A DNA stretch of 64,000 nucleotides, from positions 1 through 64,000 of the forward strand of contig LJZR01000020.1 in NCBI GenBank assembly GCA_001314865.1, written 5' to 3'. A model generated the notes under the pieces. It was not told where the DNA came from and searched no databases. It worked only from the letters and a program-made list of their open reading frames with translations. Positions within the stretch are counted from its first letter, which is position 1, and each line of letters opens with the position of its first letter. Below, piece after piece: positions 1 through 9,332 of this stretch. The position numbers and the translations under genes are program-made. Source of the stretch: Phormidesmis priestleyi Ana. Lineage in GTDB: Bacteria > Cyanobacteriota > Cyanobacteriia > Phormidesmidales > Phormidesmidaceae.

Positions 1-215
1 AGCACAGCATCGCTCTGGGGCAGAGTTCTCCTGCGCACATCGACAGAGCTACTATCGGCGGACTTTTTTCTCTGCTCGTAAACTTTCCAAGTCGTGTCAA
101 GACTGCTTCTTCTTAGGCTAAGTGCATACCTATAAGCAACAGTCTTCTCTTCAACAGCAGTCCTCTCTGTTTGGGTGCTACGACTACTGGCTAAACCGAT
201 TTTAAGTTGTTCCTA
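1..215. other. Left edge, no gene recognised
   Basis: This stretch lies downstream of the minus-strand glycosyltransferase. I see no reading frame with recognisable protein content on either strand and no clear terminator hairpin. A gene entering from the left edge cannot be excluded. Confidence 0.4.
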
Positions 216-1409
216 TCACACTGTTGTTTTATAGGTGGTACGAGCCGTATTCCCAGGCGTTGCTGAGTTTGAAACAGGTGTTGATTGGCTTGAAAAATGA
301 CCATTGAGAGCTTGTTCTAGTAGTCTCTCATAGGCATGACATTCAATTTCAGCAGAGAAGCCTTCTGTGAATCTTGTGAGGCTGGCCTGCTTCATTCGAC
401 CCAGTTCATCTGGGTTGTTAAGCAAATTGTCAAAGGCATTGGCACAGTCGCGTGTGTTGCTAAAGTAATGCGCTCCTGGGCCAGCTACCCATTGGTTAAA
501 ATGGTTGTTGTGCGCTAAAACGGATGCGCCTGCGCCCATGGCTTCTACCAAGGAAGGATTCGTGCCGCCGACTGAGTGTCCATGAACATAGAGGGTCGCA
601 TAGTATCGAAGTGCGCCGACGGTCTCTGGGTCATAAATACCGCCCGGAAAAACAACCTCGTCACTGGCAGCTGCTAAAACTTTCTGGTGATATTCGTTTT
701 GGTTAGGGCGATAGTTACCGAGAACTACCAGCTTGGAATTTCTTCGTTGGCTAGAGAATGCCGATACAATCTCTAAAATGTTGTTTTCGGGTTCGGGTCT
801 AGCAATGATGATGGAATAGTTGTCTGGTGTGAGGCCGTAGGGCTTTAGCAGGCTGGCATTCGCTTTGCCAACGCGCTCAGCCCCGTAGGGAATCATAGTG
901 ATTTTGTGACGGGAGACTCGGGTTGCCAGATGGTTTTCAATTTCTGGATGGTCGGCTACCAGGTGATTGCCAAACCAGCAGCCCAGCCGCTCATTGAGAT
1001 AGAGCCATGCTTTCTCGGGGGTGCTCCACTTTTGCCGGCGCCATTCTAGACCATCCATGTTGATAACGTTGGTTAGCCCTTTGAGGCGATACAAGGCGCA
1101 AAAAATGGCTGTGTTGTAGCCTAGGGTTAATATAAGGTTGCCTTGCTTGCTGGCATGCAGAGTGGATTTCCAGTCGAACAGAATTGTGGCAGCGGCGCTG
1201 GCTTTGGCAACCGGAATATGAATGAGGTGAATACCATTCCAGTATTCTTCAGAGATGCTTTTCCCAACGTAGTCTTCGCAGTATACGGTTACATCCCAGC
1301 CCTGGCCGACTAGATAACGAGAGAGCCTTTCTGCGAAGGTTTCAAATCCGCCATGATTTCCAGGGATTCCGCGACAGCCGAGTATTGATAGTTTTTTCAC
1401 TAAATGCAT
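216..1409 (-). CDS. Glycosyltransferase family 4-like protein with DUF1972-type N-terminus
   Basis: A 397-aa GT-B fold glycosyltransferase that probably transfers a sugar from a nucleotide-sugar donor during exopolysaccharide or O-antigen assembly on the cytoplasmic face. The N-terminus reads ILGCRGIPGNHGGFETFAE (about residues 8-28), typical of the DUF1972/rhamnosyltransferase subgroup. Near residue 285 the sequence GGTNPSLVEAMGAGASVLA matches the donor-binding EX7E-type region of GT4 enzymes. The C-terminal 25 residues are Ser/Thr rich and look disordered. The start at 1409 places MHLVKK directly before the first beta strand, so it is likely right. No other polysaccharide genes lie beside it, so donor and acceptor are unknown. 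Confidence 0.85.
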   Translation of the reverse strand: MHLVKKLSILGCRGIPGNHGGFETFAERLSRYLVGQGWDVTVYCEDYVGKSISEEYWNGIHLIHIPVAKASAAATILFDWKSTLHASKQGNLILTLGYNTAIFCALYRLKGLTNVINMDGLEWRRQKWSTPEKAWLYLNERLGCWFGNHLVADHPEIENHLATRVSRHKITMIPYGAERVGKANASLLKPYGLTPDNYSIIIARPEPENNILEIVSAFSSQRRNSKLVVLGNYRPNQNEYHQKVLAAASDEVVFPGGIYDPETVGALRYYATLYVHGHSVGGTNPSLVEAMGAGASVLAHNNHFNQWVAGPGAHYFSNTRDCANAFDNLLNNPDELGRMKQASLTRFTEGFSAEIECHAYERLLEQALNGHFSSQSTPVSNSATPGNTARTTYKTTV

Positions 1410-2117
1410 ATGCCTGATTTAAGCACGGTTAAAGATGGACGAAACAGGTAATGAACTATGGAAGAGCAACAGCATTAAATAGGGGGGGTGCTATAGAGAG
1501 CCGTGACTGTAATATCCTGGTTGGTAAGTGTGTTGGGTTGGCAAGTGTGATTTGATGGTGTGCCTACGTCTTTATACGTAATGGGTAGCACTAGATACGC
1601 TTTCTAAGATGAAGGATTTGCGCTACATATGTACATTCAACTAATCATTTCTACTGATTGAAAGGGCCTCAGGAGATTTTTACACGGGCTTTATCAGCCT
1701 AGAAGATTGTGTAGATCTTCGTTAAAGAAGCCGTAGCCCCATCGTCATGGGCATTTGGCGTATTTGAATTTAATATTGCTCGTTCTAGAATAGAGGTGGG
1801 GCAAAATTGCTAAGTTTGAAGGCTAGAAATAAAGTCCTAGTCTTTGCTTTAATAGCGTTTGATAGCGGTTTAATGGTGTCCGCACTTTGTCCAACAGTTG
1901 CTTTAGGCGCTGTATAAACCCTGATCGTTCTTTAAACATATCAGCGATGGTTGAGCGATGATTGAGCAATGACTGAGCAATGATATTAAGAACAATCGAC
2001 AACTTAGGATAAGCTATCTTTTTTCATTTTTATAGATGCAAAATTTGTAGATATGCAAAAAATCTAGCAAGTACTGATGACATATTCAGTGATTTTGTCC
2101 CAGCTATCAAATTTTTT
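1410..2117. other. Intergenic region of about 700 bp, no gene seen
   Basis: An AT-rich stretch between two minus-strand genes. It contains a degenerate 11-nt direct repeat (unit like CGATGATTGAG, three copies, about 1945-1980). I found no recognisable small protein or RNA. The part nearest 1410 should hold the promoter of the glycosyltransferase. Confidence 0.4.
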
Positions 2118-3446
2118 TTAGGACGCTACCGATAATTGGCAGCGTTGCCTAACTTTTTTAGACTGATTTTGAAGCCGGGCAGTCATTCCTACTGATGGGC
2201 TGCGATAAAGCCGGTCAAATTCACGGCTGAAGTGGGCTGCAACGGTTTCATTCTGAATGACCAAAAGGTTTTCATCGTTTTGTGTGTTGGCTGCATGGCT
2301 CCAGTTATGAGAGCCCACGATGACCGTTTGCTGGTCAATGACGGCGAATTTGTGGTGGAGCTTATCACCTGGCGGTAGTTGGGGAAAGCCAACTGAGGTG
2401 ATGGGGTTTTTCCAAGGACGATTGTCCGCTTCTATTTTGCAGCGTTGGTCGGGGTGAGCAACGCCTAGCATGTCGAGCGCTTCGCTATAGCTGCGATAGG
2501 TAAACCTAGGGTCAATAAGAACACGGATTTGAGCGCCTTTTTGAGCTTGGGTTTCTAGCTGGTTGGCGATTAGTTGCTCTGAAAATACAAAAAGGGCTAG
2601 GTCGATAGTGCGATCGCCCTGGCTAATGGTTTTGCGGATGAGTCCATTGACGCTACGTTCCCAAGGTTGTGTAGGTGAGAGGGGCGAAAACTGTAGGGCT
2701 ACGGTGCCATTGCCCAATGAGAGGGTGCTGGTGGAGTGATTACGCTTTTTTAAGCCAAATAAACTGTTCGGCTGGCCGTCGGGACCATCTCCCCACATTT
2801 GATTAAATTCTTCCGCAAACTGGCTGGCCAGTTCTGGGCTATTTATTTTGAGTAGGACGTTCGCATTGCCCCGGCTATCGGGCGTATCGAGATCGCCGTG
2901 GATGCCAGAGAAGGTAAAGTTGGCTGATCCGGTGAGTACCTGCTGACCGTCAATGACTAAAAATTTGTGATGCATCAGGCCGCTGCCTTTAGATCCATCG
3001 GCGGTGTCATCTATCAGCGGAATGCGGGCGCTGCGCAAAATTTTCAGGGCCTCGGTGGCGGGGACGATATTGGCGTACTGGTTTTCTAGGATGAGGCGAA
3101 CGCCGATGCCGCGCTGCGCGCTGCTGACGAGTGCTTCTGCTATGCGGGGCAAGTTTAAGTCTTGAACGGCGATATCCACTGTTTGGCTGGCGCTATTGAT
3201 AGCGGTGACAATCACCTGTTCGAGGTCATCTCCGTAGCGTTGGATATGGCGATAGGGATCGGTGTATACGTTGGCTTCGGATTGATTGAAAAATACTTGA
3301 ATGTGGCTGTCTTGAGGGAGGGGTGCGATCGCTGGGCGTAGCGACGGCGTTGTGGTGATGCGCCAAATGCTGCTGCCGATGGTTAAAAGAAGCACAGCCG
3401 CAAACAGAATTAGCCATCGCCGCTGGCGAAATCGAAAAAAGATCAC
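2118..3446 (-). CDS. Phospholipase D-like protein with two HKD motifs
   Basis: A 442-aa protein of the PLD superfamily, which breaks phosphodiester bonds through a covalent phospho-histidine intermediate. Both catalytic HxKxxxxD motifs are present: HHKFLVIDGQQVLTGSANFT at about residues 157-176 and HHKFAVIDQQTVIVGSHNW at about 363-381. Each is followed by the usual G-S-x-N. A hydrophobic segment at residues 9-28 after an Arg-rich start suggests a signal anchor, so the enzyme probably acts outside the plasma membrane or in the periplasm. The arrangement resembles PLD-type nucleases and cardiolipin-synthase-like enzymes. Substrate (nucleic acid or phospholipid) cannot be told from the sequence. 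Confidence 0.88.
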   Translation of the reverse strand: MIFFRFRQRRWLILFAAVLLLTIGSSIWRITTTPSLRPAIAPLPQDSHIQVFFNQSEANVYTDPYRHIQRYGDDLEQVIVTAINSASQTVDIAVQDLNLPRIAEALVSSAQRGIGVRLILENQYANIVPATEALKILRSARIPLIDDTADGSKGSGLMHHKFLVIDGQQVLTGSANFTFSGIHGDLDTPDSRGNANVLLKINSPELASQFAEEFNQMWGDGPDGQPNSLFGLKKRNHSTSTLSLGNGTVALQFSPLSPTQPWERSVNGLIRKTISQGDRTIDLALFVFSEQLIANQLETQAQKGAQIRVLIDPRFTYRSYSEALDMLGVAHPDQRCKIEADNRPWKNPITSVGFPQLPPGDKLHHKFAVIDQQTVIVGSHNWSHAANTQNDENLLVIQNETVAAHFSREFDRLYRSPSVGMTARLQNQSKKVRQRCQLSVAS

Positions 3447-3605
3447 GGGTAGTTAACTTTATAAGGATGAAAACTTCAGGTGTAAAAACTTTAGGCATGA
3501 ACCGAAAGCTGCTACATCCTTAGTTATCCCCAGAGTGGTTCTCAGCTTGTTTCTCTGCTTTCTATTGAGTTCATTGCTTGAATTTTTGCTGTCTACAATT
3601 TTTGT

Positions 3606-3645
3606 GATGAACCGCGTGATGAACCGCGCGATGAACCGTGTGATG
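3606..3645. repeat. 12-nt tandem array (GATGAACCGCGT type)
   Basis: Three consecutive near-identical 12-mers plus a partial fourth, lying in the roughly 300-bp gap between the PLD-like gene and ycf51. No convincing gene lies in this gap. Confidence 0.85.
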
Positions 3646-3742
3646 GAAACGCGGGCAGGTTGCCTTGGCTTAATCAATTCATCTCGCTTGGGCCAGTTAG
3701 AACCTTATACTTGTAGGCAGTTAACTACCCCCGCGCTTTTTT

Positions 3743-4264
3743 ATGCTTTCTCCTGAACAGTTCCTACAGGCCACCGGATGGTTTGCAATCGGCACGCTGG
3801 TTTTTGGTGGAGTCACAGCGATCGCGTTTTTGCTTAAGTGGGGCATCCGGTTCCGCTTGGTGGGCGCAACCGGATTTATGGGTGTGCTGACCGTTGGTTT
3901 CTTGGGCCTGAGTTTTCAGCCGCTGGTGCGTACGGTGATTCCGGGTGCGGTTCCTTACGAAACGGTATTTGATTCAGGGTCGGCGCAGGTGGTAATTGCT
4001 GTGCCCAATGCAATTACCGAAACTGAACTAGAAGCAACCTTGCGGCAGGCGGCTAGTAATTTGCTAAAGCCTAGCCGCTTAGGTGGGATGGGCCAAGTTA
4101 AGCCTACGATTAGAGCAAGGGCGATTGTTCATCAGCCGGGGATATCGGAGCTGGTGTATGTGGGTCAGGTGACGCCAGGAACAGGCAATAGTGCTGAGGG
4201 GAAAGCGCCCGTTATCGAAATTTATACTGATCAGCTCGCAAAGATAAATCAAGCTGAGTCATAA
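3743..4264 (+). CDS. ycf51: Ycf51 family membrane protein
   Basis: A 173-aa protein matching the Ycf51 (DUF2518) family of cyanobacteria and some plastids, of unknown function. Two hydrophobic segments near residues 11-31 and 38-58 are followed by a soluble domain with the family-typical run SGSAQVVIAVPNAITETELE and a late VYVGQVTPG. The length fits the family. The ATG at 3743 comes directly before the first membrane segment. It is followed 47 nt later by the dehydrogenase gene on the same strand, so the two may share a transcript. The assignment rests on remembered family sequence. Confidence 0.8.
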   Translation: MLSPEQFLQATGWFAIGTLVFGGVTAIAFLLKWGIRFRLVGATGFMGVLTVGFLGLSFQPLVRTVIPGAVPYETVFDSGSAQVVIAVPNAITETELEATLRQAASNLLKPSRLGGMGQVKPTIRARAIVHQPGISELVYVGQVTPGTGNSAEGKAPVIEIYTDQLAKINQAES

Positions 4265-4311
4265 TTAAATACTCAGTATTGAGTAAAGTCATTGAACAGC
4301 AGGTATTTGCC

Positions 4312-5457
4312 ATGCCCTCCTCGATTTTGCCGGTTGTAAGCTTGCCGACGCCTCTGCCGATTCTCAACATTGCGCCTGCTCAGGTTATTCGAGGAAATAG
4401 CGTACTCAAGACCCAGCGGGGTCTCTTTGCTCGCCTCGGTCAGCGTCCTTTAGTGGTGGGTGGGTCGCATTCTTTAGCTGCGGCTGAGCCTTTTTTGGCG
4501 GTGCCGCTTGCTGATGTTTCGGCGGCGAATGCCACTTACGAAAAGGACTGTAGTGAGGCCGCTTTGGCTGCCTTGAACCAGGCGGCAGATGGGCATGGAG
4601 CTGACTTTATTATTGGCGTGGGTGGCGGCAAGGCGTTGGATTCAGCGAAGCTGCTGGCTCATCAGCGGCAGATTCCCATTGCCACTGTGCCGACTTCGGC
4701 GGCTACCTGCGCAGGCTGGACGGCGTTGTCTAATGTGTATTCTGACGAAGGCGCTTTTTTGTACGATGTAGGCTTACCTCGCTGCCCTGACATGATTGTG
4801 TTGGATTATGATTTGGTCGCGACTGCGCCTCAGCGAACGCTGGTAGCGGGCATTGGTGATGCGATCGCCAAGTGGTACGAAGCCTCAGTGAGCAGCGGCC
4901 ACTCTAGTCACACGATGGTCATTGGCGCGGTACAGCAGGCCCGAGTGCTCAGAGATATTTTGTTTCAAAAGTCAGTAGCGGCGCTGCAAAAACCAGGCGG
5001 TGATGACTGGCGCGAAGTGGTCGATGCCTCGGTGCTGATGGCCGGAGTGATTGGCGGCATGGGAGGGGCGCAGTGTAGAACGGTAGCTGCTCATGCGGTG
5101 CATAATGGTCTAACTCATGTGGCCGCACATGGCACCTTGCATGGCGAAAAAGTGGCCTATGGGATACTCGTGCAGCTGCGGCTTGAAGAGCTAGGCCCTG
5201 GCAATGCGCTAGCAGAAACGGCTCGACAGCAGCTATTGCAGTTTTACAGCGAGCTAGGACTACCGACCTGTTTGGCCGATATGGGTATGGATGGGCTAAC
5301 GGTGGCTGATCTCCATCAGGCGGCGACGGTCGCCTGCCAACCCGATTCAGATATTCACCACCTTCCCTTCTCGGTTCAGGCCCATCAGGTGATGGCAGCG
5401 ATGCTATCAACAACAGCGCCGATAGCCGATCTAAAGAAAGTGAGCAGCACCGTATAA
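4312..5457 (+). CDS. Iron-containing/GldA-like alcohol dehydrogenase
   Basis: A dehydroquinate-synthase-fold NAD(P)-dependent dehydrogenase close to the glycerol dehydrogenase group. The nucleotide-binding glycine motif IIGVGGGKALDSAKLLAH begins near residue 100. The metal ligands are visible: Asp in AGIGDAIAKWYEA (about 183), His in AAHAVHNGLTH (about 262) and His in HGTLHGEKVAYG (about 273), the same spacing as in bacterial GldA. I place the start at the ATG at 4312, giving 381 aa; an in-frame TTG at 4279 would add 11 residues. It sits between ycf51 and an aminotransferase. The substrate is unknown, since cyanobacterial members of this group are often annotated only generically. Confidence 0.82.
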   Translation: MPSSILPVVSLPTPLPILNIAPAQVIRGNSVLKTQRGLFARLGQRPLVVGGSHSLAAAEPFLAVPLADVSAANATYEKDCSEAALAALNQAADGHGADFIIGVGGGKALDSAKLLAHQRQIPIATVPTSAATCAGWTALSNVYSDEGAFLYDVGLPRCPDMIVLDYDLVATAPQRTLVAGIGDAIAKWYEASVSSGHSSHTMVIGAVQQARVLRDILFQKSVAALQKPGGDDWREVVDASVLMAGVIGGMGGAQCRTVAAHAVHNGLTHVAAHGTLHGEKVAYGILVQLRLEELGPGNALAETARQQLLQFYSELGLPTCLADMGMDGLTVADLHQAATVACQPDSDIHHLPFSVQAHQVMAAMLSTTAPIADLKKVSSTV

Positions 5458-5515
5458 TGCCCTCACGATATTTGCTGCGATATTCACTTTAAAAACGCCT
5501 TGATGAGGTAGTCTC

Positions 5516-6718
5516 ATGACTTTAGATTGGTTGAAACCCGCTGAGCGGTTAGGTTCGTTGCCACCTTACGTATTTGCACGGCTAGATGAGCTGAAGGCCA
5601 ATGCTAGGGCCGAAGGCGTCGATTTGATCGATTTGGGGATGGGTAACCCTGGTGGACCTACGCCTGCGCCCGTGGTGGAGGCCGCGATCGCCGCAATCAA
5701 AGATGAGCGCAATCATGGCTACCCCCCGTTTGAAGGCACGGCCAGCTTTCGCCAAACCATCACGCGCTGGTATCACCGTCGCTACGGTGTCACACTAGAT
5801 CCTGACGGTGAAGCGCTACCGTTGATGGGCTCTAAAGAAGGGCTGGGTCACTTGGCGATGGCCTATATTGACCCTGGCGATGTGGTACTGGTTCCAACGC
5901 CTTCTTATCCGGCACATTTTCGGGGGCCTGCGATCGCCGGAGCCGATATTCATACGATTCCGCTGTACGCCAAAAACGACTGGATTATTGACTTTAACGA
6001 CATTCCTCCAGACCTAGCACGCCGTGCCAAGGTTCTGTACTTCAACTATCCCAACAACCCGACAGGTGCAGTCGCACCCCGCTCATTTTTTGAGGAGATG
6101 GTCGCCTTTGCTCGCCACTATCAAATCTTGCTCATTCACGACCTTTGCTATGCAGAGCTGGCCTTTGATGGCTATCAGCCGACGAGCCTACTTGAAATTC
6201 CAGGGGCCAAAGAGATCAGCGTAGAGTTTCATACGCTCTCTAAAACCTACAATATGGCGGGTTGGCGAGTTGGGTTTGTGGTGGGCAACCGCCATGTTAT
6301 TCAAGGGCTACGCACGCTCAAAACCAATCTGGACTATGGCATTTTTTCGGCGCTGCAAAAGGCGGCGGAAGCGGCATTAGAGTTGCCCGACCACTATCTA
6401 GAAGAAGTGCAGCTACGCTATCGTACGCGCCGTGATTTTTTGATTGAGGAGCTGGCGACTTTGGGTTGGCAGGTGACCAAGCCGGTGGCTGCAATGTATC
6501 TGTGGGTGCCTTGCCTGCCAGGTATGAGCGCTGCCGACTTTGCCTTCTTACTGCTGCAAAAGACAGGTGTGGTGGTAACGCCTGGAACGGCCTTTGGCGA
6601 AGGGGGCGAGGGCTATGTGCGAATTAGTCTTATTGAGGATTGCGATCGCCTTGCCGAAGCCGTCGATCGATTAAGGCAGGCCAATATTCGCTATAGCAGC
6701 GTTCCTGCGAGTGTGTAA
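5516..6718 (+). CDS. Class I PLP-dependent aminotransferase (AlaC/aspartate aminotransferase-like)
   Basis: A 400-aa fold-type I aminotransferase. The PLP-binding lysine is K243 in TLSKTYNMAGWRVGF. N-terminal IDLGMGNPGGPTPAPVVEA and the central YFNYPNNPTGAVAP are typical of the AlaC / LL-diaminopimelate aminotransferase-like subgroup. The C-terminal GYVRISLIED carries the arginine that binds the substrate carboxylate. It probably moves amino groups between alanine, aspartate or glutamate and 2-oxoacids in the cytoplasm. The last 48 nt overlap tail-to-tail with the pentapeptide-repeat gene on the other strand. Exact substrate is not decidable from sequence. Confidence 0.88.
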   Translation: MTLDWLKPAERLGSLPPYVFARLDELKANARAEGVDLIDLGMGNPGGPTPAPVVEAAIAAIKDERNHGYPPFEGTASFRQTITRWYHRRYGVTLDPDGEALPLMGSKEGLGHLAMAYIDPGDVVLVPTPSYPAHFRGPAIAGADIHTIPLYAKNDWIIDFNDIPPDLARRAKVLYFNYPNNPTGAVAPRSFFEEMVAFARHYQILLIHDLCYAELAFDGYQPTSLLEIPGAKEISVEFHTLSKTYNMAGWRVGFVVGNRHVIQGLRTLKTNLDYGIFSALQKAAEAALELPDHYLEEVQLRYRTRRDFLIEELATLGWQVTKPVAAMYLWVPCLPGMSAADFAFLLLQKTGVVVTPGTAFGEGGEGYVRISLIEDCDRLAEAVDRLRQANIRYSSVPASV

Positions 6719-7504
6719 TAGGCCCCTTGGATGCGGCTGTAGAGGGGTTAGTGTCGGTGTTACCGATGGCTCAAACCCCTTCATGGGCTGGCTATTGTCA
6801 GCGCCGCTGGTTGGCTGGGCGCGCTTTTTACCGGGGTCTTCGGCTCGCGTTTGGGCTAGTTGATGATTAAGGGCGTTGTCAAAGGATGCTAAATGGCATC
6901 CTTTGGCGCAGATAATTTGGGCGATGGTGAGGTCTAAGCTGGTCGTGAAATCAGCTTCGGTGATGTTGGCGTTGACCAAAACTGCATGAGTAAGTAGGGC
7001 TGAGGTGAGGTCTGCTTTTTGCAAGTAAGCACCGGTTAGGTTGGCGTTGCTTAAATCGCTTTGCGCTAAATAGACGCACTGCATCACTGCGCCTGACAAG
7101 TTGGCCTTGTGCAGGTTTGAGCCAATGAGGCCAGCGCGGGTGAGGTTGGCTTTGCGCAGATTGGCTTCCTGAAAGTCGGCTTCATACAGGTAGGCTTTAG
7201 CCAAGTTGGCACCCTGTAGGTCGGCCCGACAAAAGTTGATATTTTCTAGATGAAATCCTCTGAGGTCAGTGTTTCTGAGGTTGGGGATGGTGAAGGGTTC
7301 GCTTGCTCGCCACTCGTTCCAAATGGATACACCAAGTTTGAGGATATCGTAGTGAGTTTCGGTTGGATCTTGAGATGGCGAATGTAGGTGAGACGTATGG
7401 GGATGTGTTGCCTGTAGAGCGTTTGCAGGCAGCTGCCGTTTAGAGGGTGGCCTTAGAAAAGATGACCTTAGAAAAGGTGTCCTCAGAAGTGTCTTCTTGA
7501 ACAT
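6671..7504 (-). CDS. Pentapeptide-repeat protein
   Basis: A 277-aa protein whose middle (about residues 85-175) is a run of A(D/N)LxX pentapeptides, such as ADLQGANLAKAYLYEADFQEANL, predicted to form a right-handed quadrilateral beta helix. The N-terminal 50 residues are Arg/Pro/Ser rich and the C-terminal 60 are low complexity. The function is unknown, as for most of the many cyanobacterial members. Its 3' end overlaps the aminotransferase gene by 48 nt in the convergent orientation, so the C-terminal residues (about 262-277) are read from the antisense strand of that gene. The start at 7504 is uncertain, because the conserved part begins near residue 50. Confidence 0.85.
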   Translation of the reverse strand: MFKKTLLRTPFLRSSFLRPPSKRQLPANALQATHPHTSHLHSPSQDPTETHYDILKLGVSIWNEWRASEPFTIPNLRNTDLRGFHLENINFCRADLQGANLAKAYLYEADFQEANLRKANLTRAGLIGSNLHKANLSGAVMQCVYLAQSDLSNANLTGAYLQKADLTSALLTHAVLVNANITEADFTTSLDLTIAQIICAKGCHLASFDNALNHQLAQTRAEDPGKKRAQPTSGADNSQPMKGFEPSVTPTLTPLQPHPRGLLHTRRNAAIANIGLP

Positions 7505-7750
7505 GTGATCTTGCTACACAATGTTTTTACCAGCAGCAGAGATGCAAAATTGCCTGCTCCGTACAAACTCATGAAATATATATGAAATATATGAGCTGAT
7601 CCGAAGATACTCAATCTCTTCCGTAAAATTACTGAGCTGCTATGTGATTAGAGATAGCGATCGCGCGTGCGATGTTTCCGGCGATCGCCACTTTAATAAA
7701 AACTTGAGCCTGAAAACTTCAATGACCTGACTAGGACTCCCTCGGTAGGA

Positions 7751-8329
7751 CTATCCAATCGGTAGATGAATTGCCGACCAGCTGAGCGTAGGCCACTGGA
7801 CGGTTGACCAGGTGGTTGCGATAAAGACCACAATAGCGCTCAGTGCCAGCAGCCCTTCGAGTAGCGTGCCAATCAGCGAACTGACGACCACTGCGATACT
7901 GACCTTTCCGGAAAAGCTCAACCGCTGAGCAATCTTCAGGTCTTTTCTATAAAGAAATTCTCCCGTAAACGCGCCTAGCATCGTACCTAGCAAAATGCCT
8001 AGCAGTGGCCCACCGACGGGTAATGCAGGCAAAAGGCCCAAAAACCCAACGACCAGTCCAATCACTGCGCCTATTTGACCCCAGTTGCTAGCACCCACCT
8101 GTTTTGCACCCAGGTAAGTGGCTGCATAGTTCACGACTAGGCTCAGGACGAGGGCTACAATGGCGGTTCCTAAAGCCCAGTTAGCGATCGCGCCCCCCGT
8201 GGCCAGCGTCCACACCAAAATAGCGACTACGATTAAACCAATGCCCGGTAGCGCAGGCACAAAAGCGCCTACGAAGCCTACCAGCATGACGATGAGAAGC
8301 GCGCAGTACAAGAGAAAGAGGGACGACAT
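7751..8329 (-). CDS. DUF456 family membrane protein
   Basis: A 192-aa, very hydrophobic protein with about five membrane segments. The N-terminus FVGAFVPALPGIGLIVVAIL and the mid-protein GPLLGILLGTMLGAFTGEF glycine-rich segments are typical of DUF456 proteins. No enzymatic residues are evident and the function is unknown. It follows the DUF1995 gene by 88 nt on the same strand and may be cotranscribed with it. Confidence 0.82.
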   Translation of the reverse strand: MSSLFLLYCALLIVMLVGFVGAFVPALPGIGLIVVAILVWTLATGGAIANWALGTAIVALVLSLVVNYAATYLGAKQVGASNWGQIGAVIGLVVGFLGLLPALPVGGPLLGILLGTMLGAFTGEFLYRKDLKIAQRLSFSGKVSIAVVVSSLIGTLLEGLLALSAIVVFIATTWSTVQWPTLSWSAIHLPIG

Positions 8330-8417
8330 GGTGAAAGCCGAAAAGAGGGCTGACTGAAAAGGGGGTTGAAAGAGGACGGACTAAAAAAGACGAGCTAGCT
8401 GAAATTTATTGACAAAG

Positions 8418-9200
8418 TTACTGCGAAAGCGCTTTGAGAAACTGCTGGAGTTCTGCCAAGAGCCCCTTTTTGCGGGGATTCGTTTTTGTCTTGCCGGTGT
8501 TTGGACTGCTATTTGAACGGCTCGCTTCGCCATTGGCGAGGTTTTCGGCTGTGTCATTGGTCGCATTCAGAATGCGATCAATATCTTCGCCAGAGGGTTT
8601 GCTCGCGACATCGCTGACCCATTCATATTCGCCAGGGGCCGTTTCGCGCCAAACTTGCCAGGGGCCGGGGTAACAGCGATAAACGGCAGCATTGTCGAGA
8701 GGGCGAACATAGTAGCAGGATTCAATTTGGCTGAGGAATCGCTCTCGCAGCTGTCGGGCCGCATAGCCGATGCCGACCACGGCCACGTCTTCGAGCTGCG
8801 GATTGAGCAATACAACCGGACGGTCGGCAGCTTCGTTGCACAGCGCTTCGACACTGCCCACCTCAATGGAAGAGGGATTGACGATGAGATACAAATCATC
8901 GTCAGCTTCGATTGGCTCAGTGAGTTCGCCTAGTCCACGAACGACAAAGTCAGGATTTTGCCAGTCTCTGCGAGCCAGTGCCGCAGCGCCAGCATCGGGA
9001 AAAAAGACTTTGAACTGCTGATCGGCAAATATGGTAAGGAACTGCTCAGCGATGGGCTGATGTTTGATTTCAGGGATGACCATTTCTACCTGAAGGCGAG
9101 TGTAGCCGTCTTGAAGCGCTGCTTGGACGGCGCTTTGAGCCTGTTCGGTGGCCTCTGTCAGGCTGCTGGGAATGTGAGAAGAAAGTGGGGGCATGGGCAA
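8418..9200 (-). CDS. DUF1995 family protein
   Basis: A 260-aa soluble protein. The body (residues about 8-215) fits DUF1995, a family shared by cyanobacteria and chloroplasts that includes the plant LPA3-like photosystem assembly factors. Recognisable features are SLTEATEQAQSAVQAALQDG, the central DDLYLIVNPSSIEVGSVEAL and VVLLNPQLEDVAVVGIGYAAR, and a Trp-rich C-terminal part (PGPWQVWRETAPGEYEW). The last 45 residues are polar and probably disordered. A role in photosystem biogenesis is inferred from plant relatives only. It lies between the DUF456 gene and the cysteine desulfurase gene on the same strand. Confidence 0.75.
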   Translation of the reverse strand: MPMPPLSSHIPSSLTEATEQAQSAVQAALQDGYTRLQVEMVIPEIKHQPIAEQFLTIFADQQFKVFFPDAGAAALARRDWQNPDFVVRGLGELTEPIEADDDLYLIVNPSSIEVGSVEALCNEAADRPVVLLNPQLEDVAVVGIGYAARQLRERFLSQIESCYYVRPLDNAAVYRCYPGPWQVWRETAPGEYEWVSDVASKPSGEDIDRILNATNDTAENLANGEASRSNSSPNTGKTKTNPRKKGLLAELQQFLKALSQ

Positions 9201-9274
9201 AAGAGACGCCTTTTGTCTTAACTGAGGTCTATTTGGGTCTTAATTTAGTGGTTATTTTAGCGATATTTTGGAAC

Positions 9275-9326
9275 GGTAATTCAGGGTGGTAATTCAGGGT
9301 GGTAATTCAGGCCAATAATTCAGGGC
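9275..9326. repeat. 13-nt tandem array (GGTAATTCAGGGT)
   Basis: Two perfect 13-mers followed by two diverged copies, in the short gap between the cysteine desulfurase stop and the DUF1995 start. It lies in the presumed leader of the DUF1995 gene. Confidence 0.85.
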
Positions 9327-9332
9327 AGTCTT

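Noticed and set aside
3535-3756. 73-residue frame with repeated MNR (MNRVMNRAMNRVM)
   Set aside because: Produced by the 12-nt tandem array; it overlaps the ycf51 start and has no recognisable protein content.
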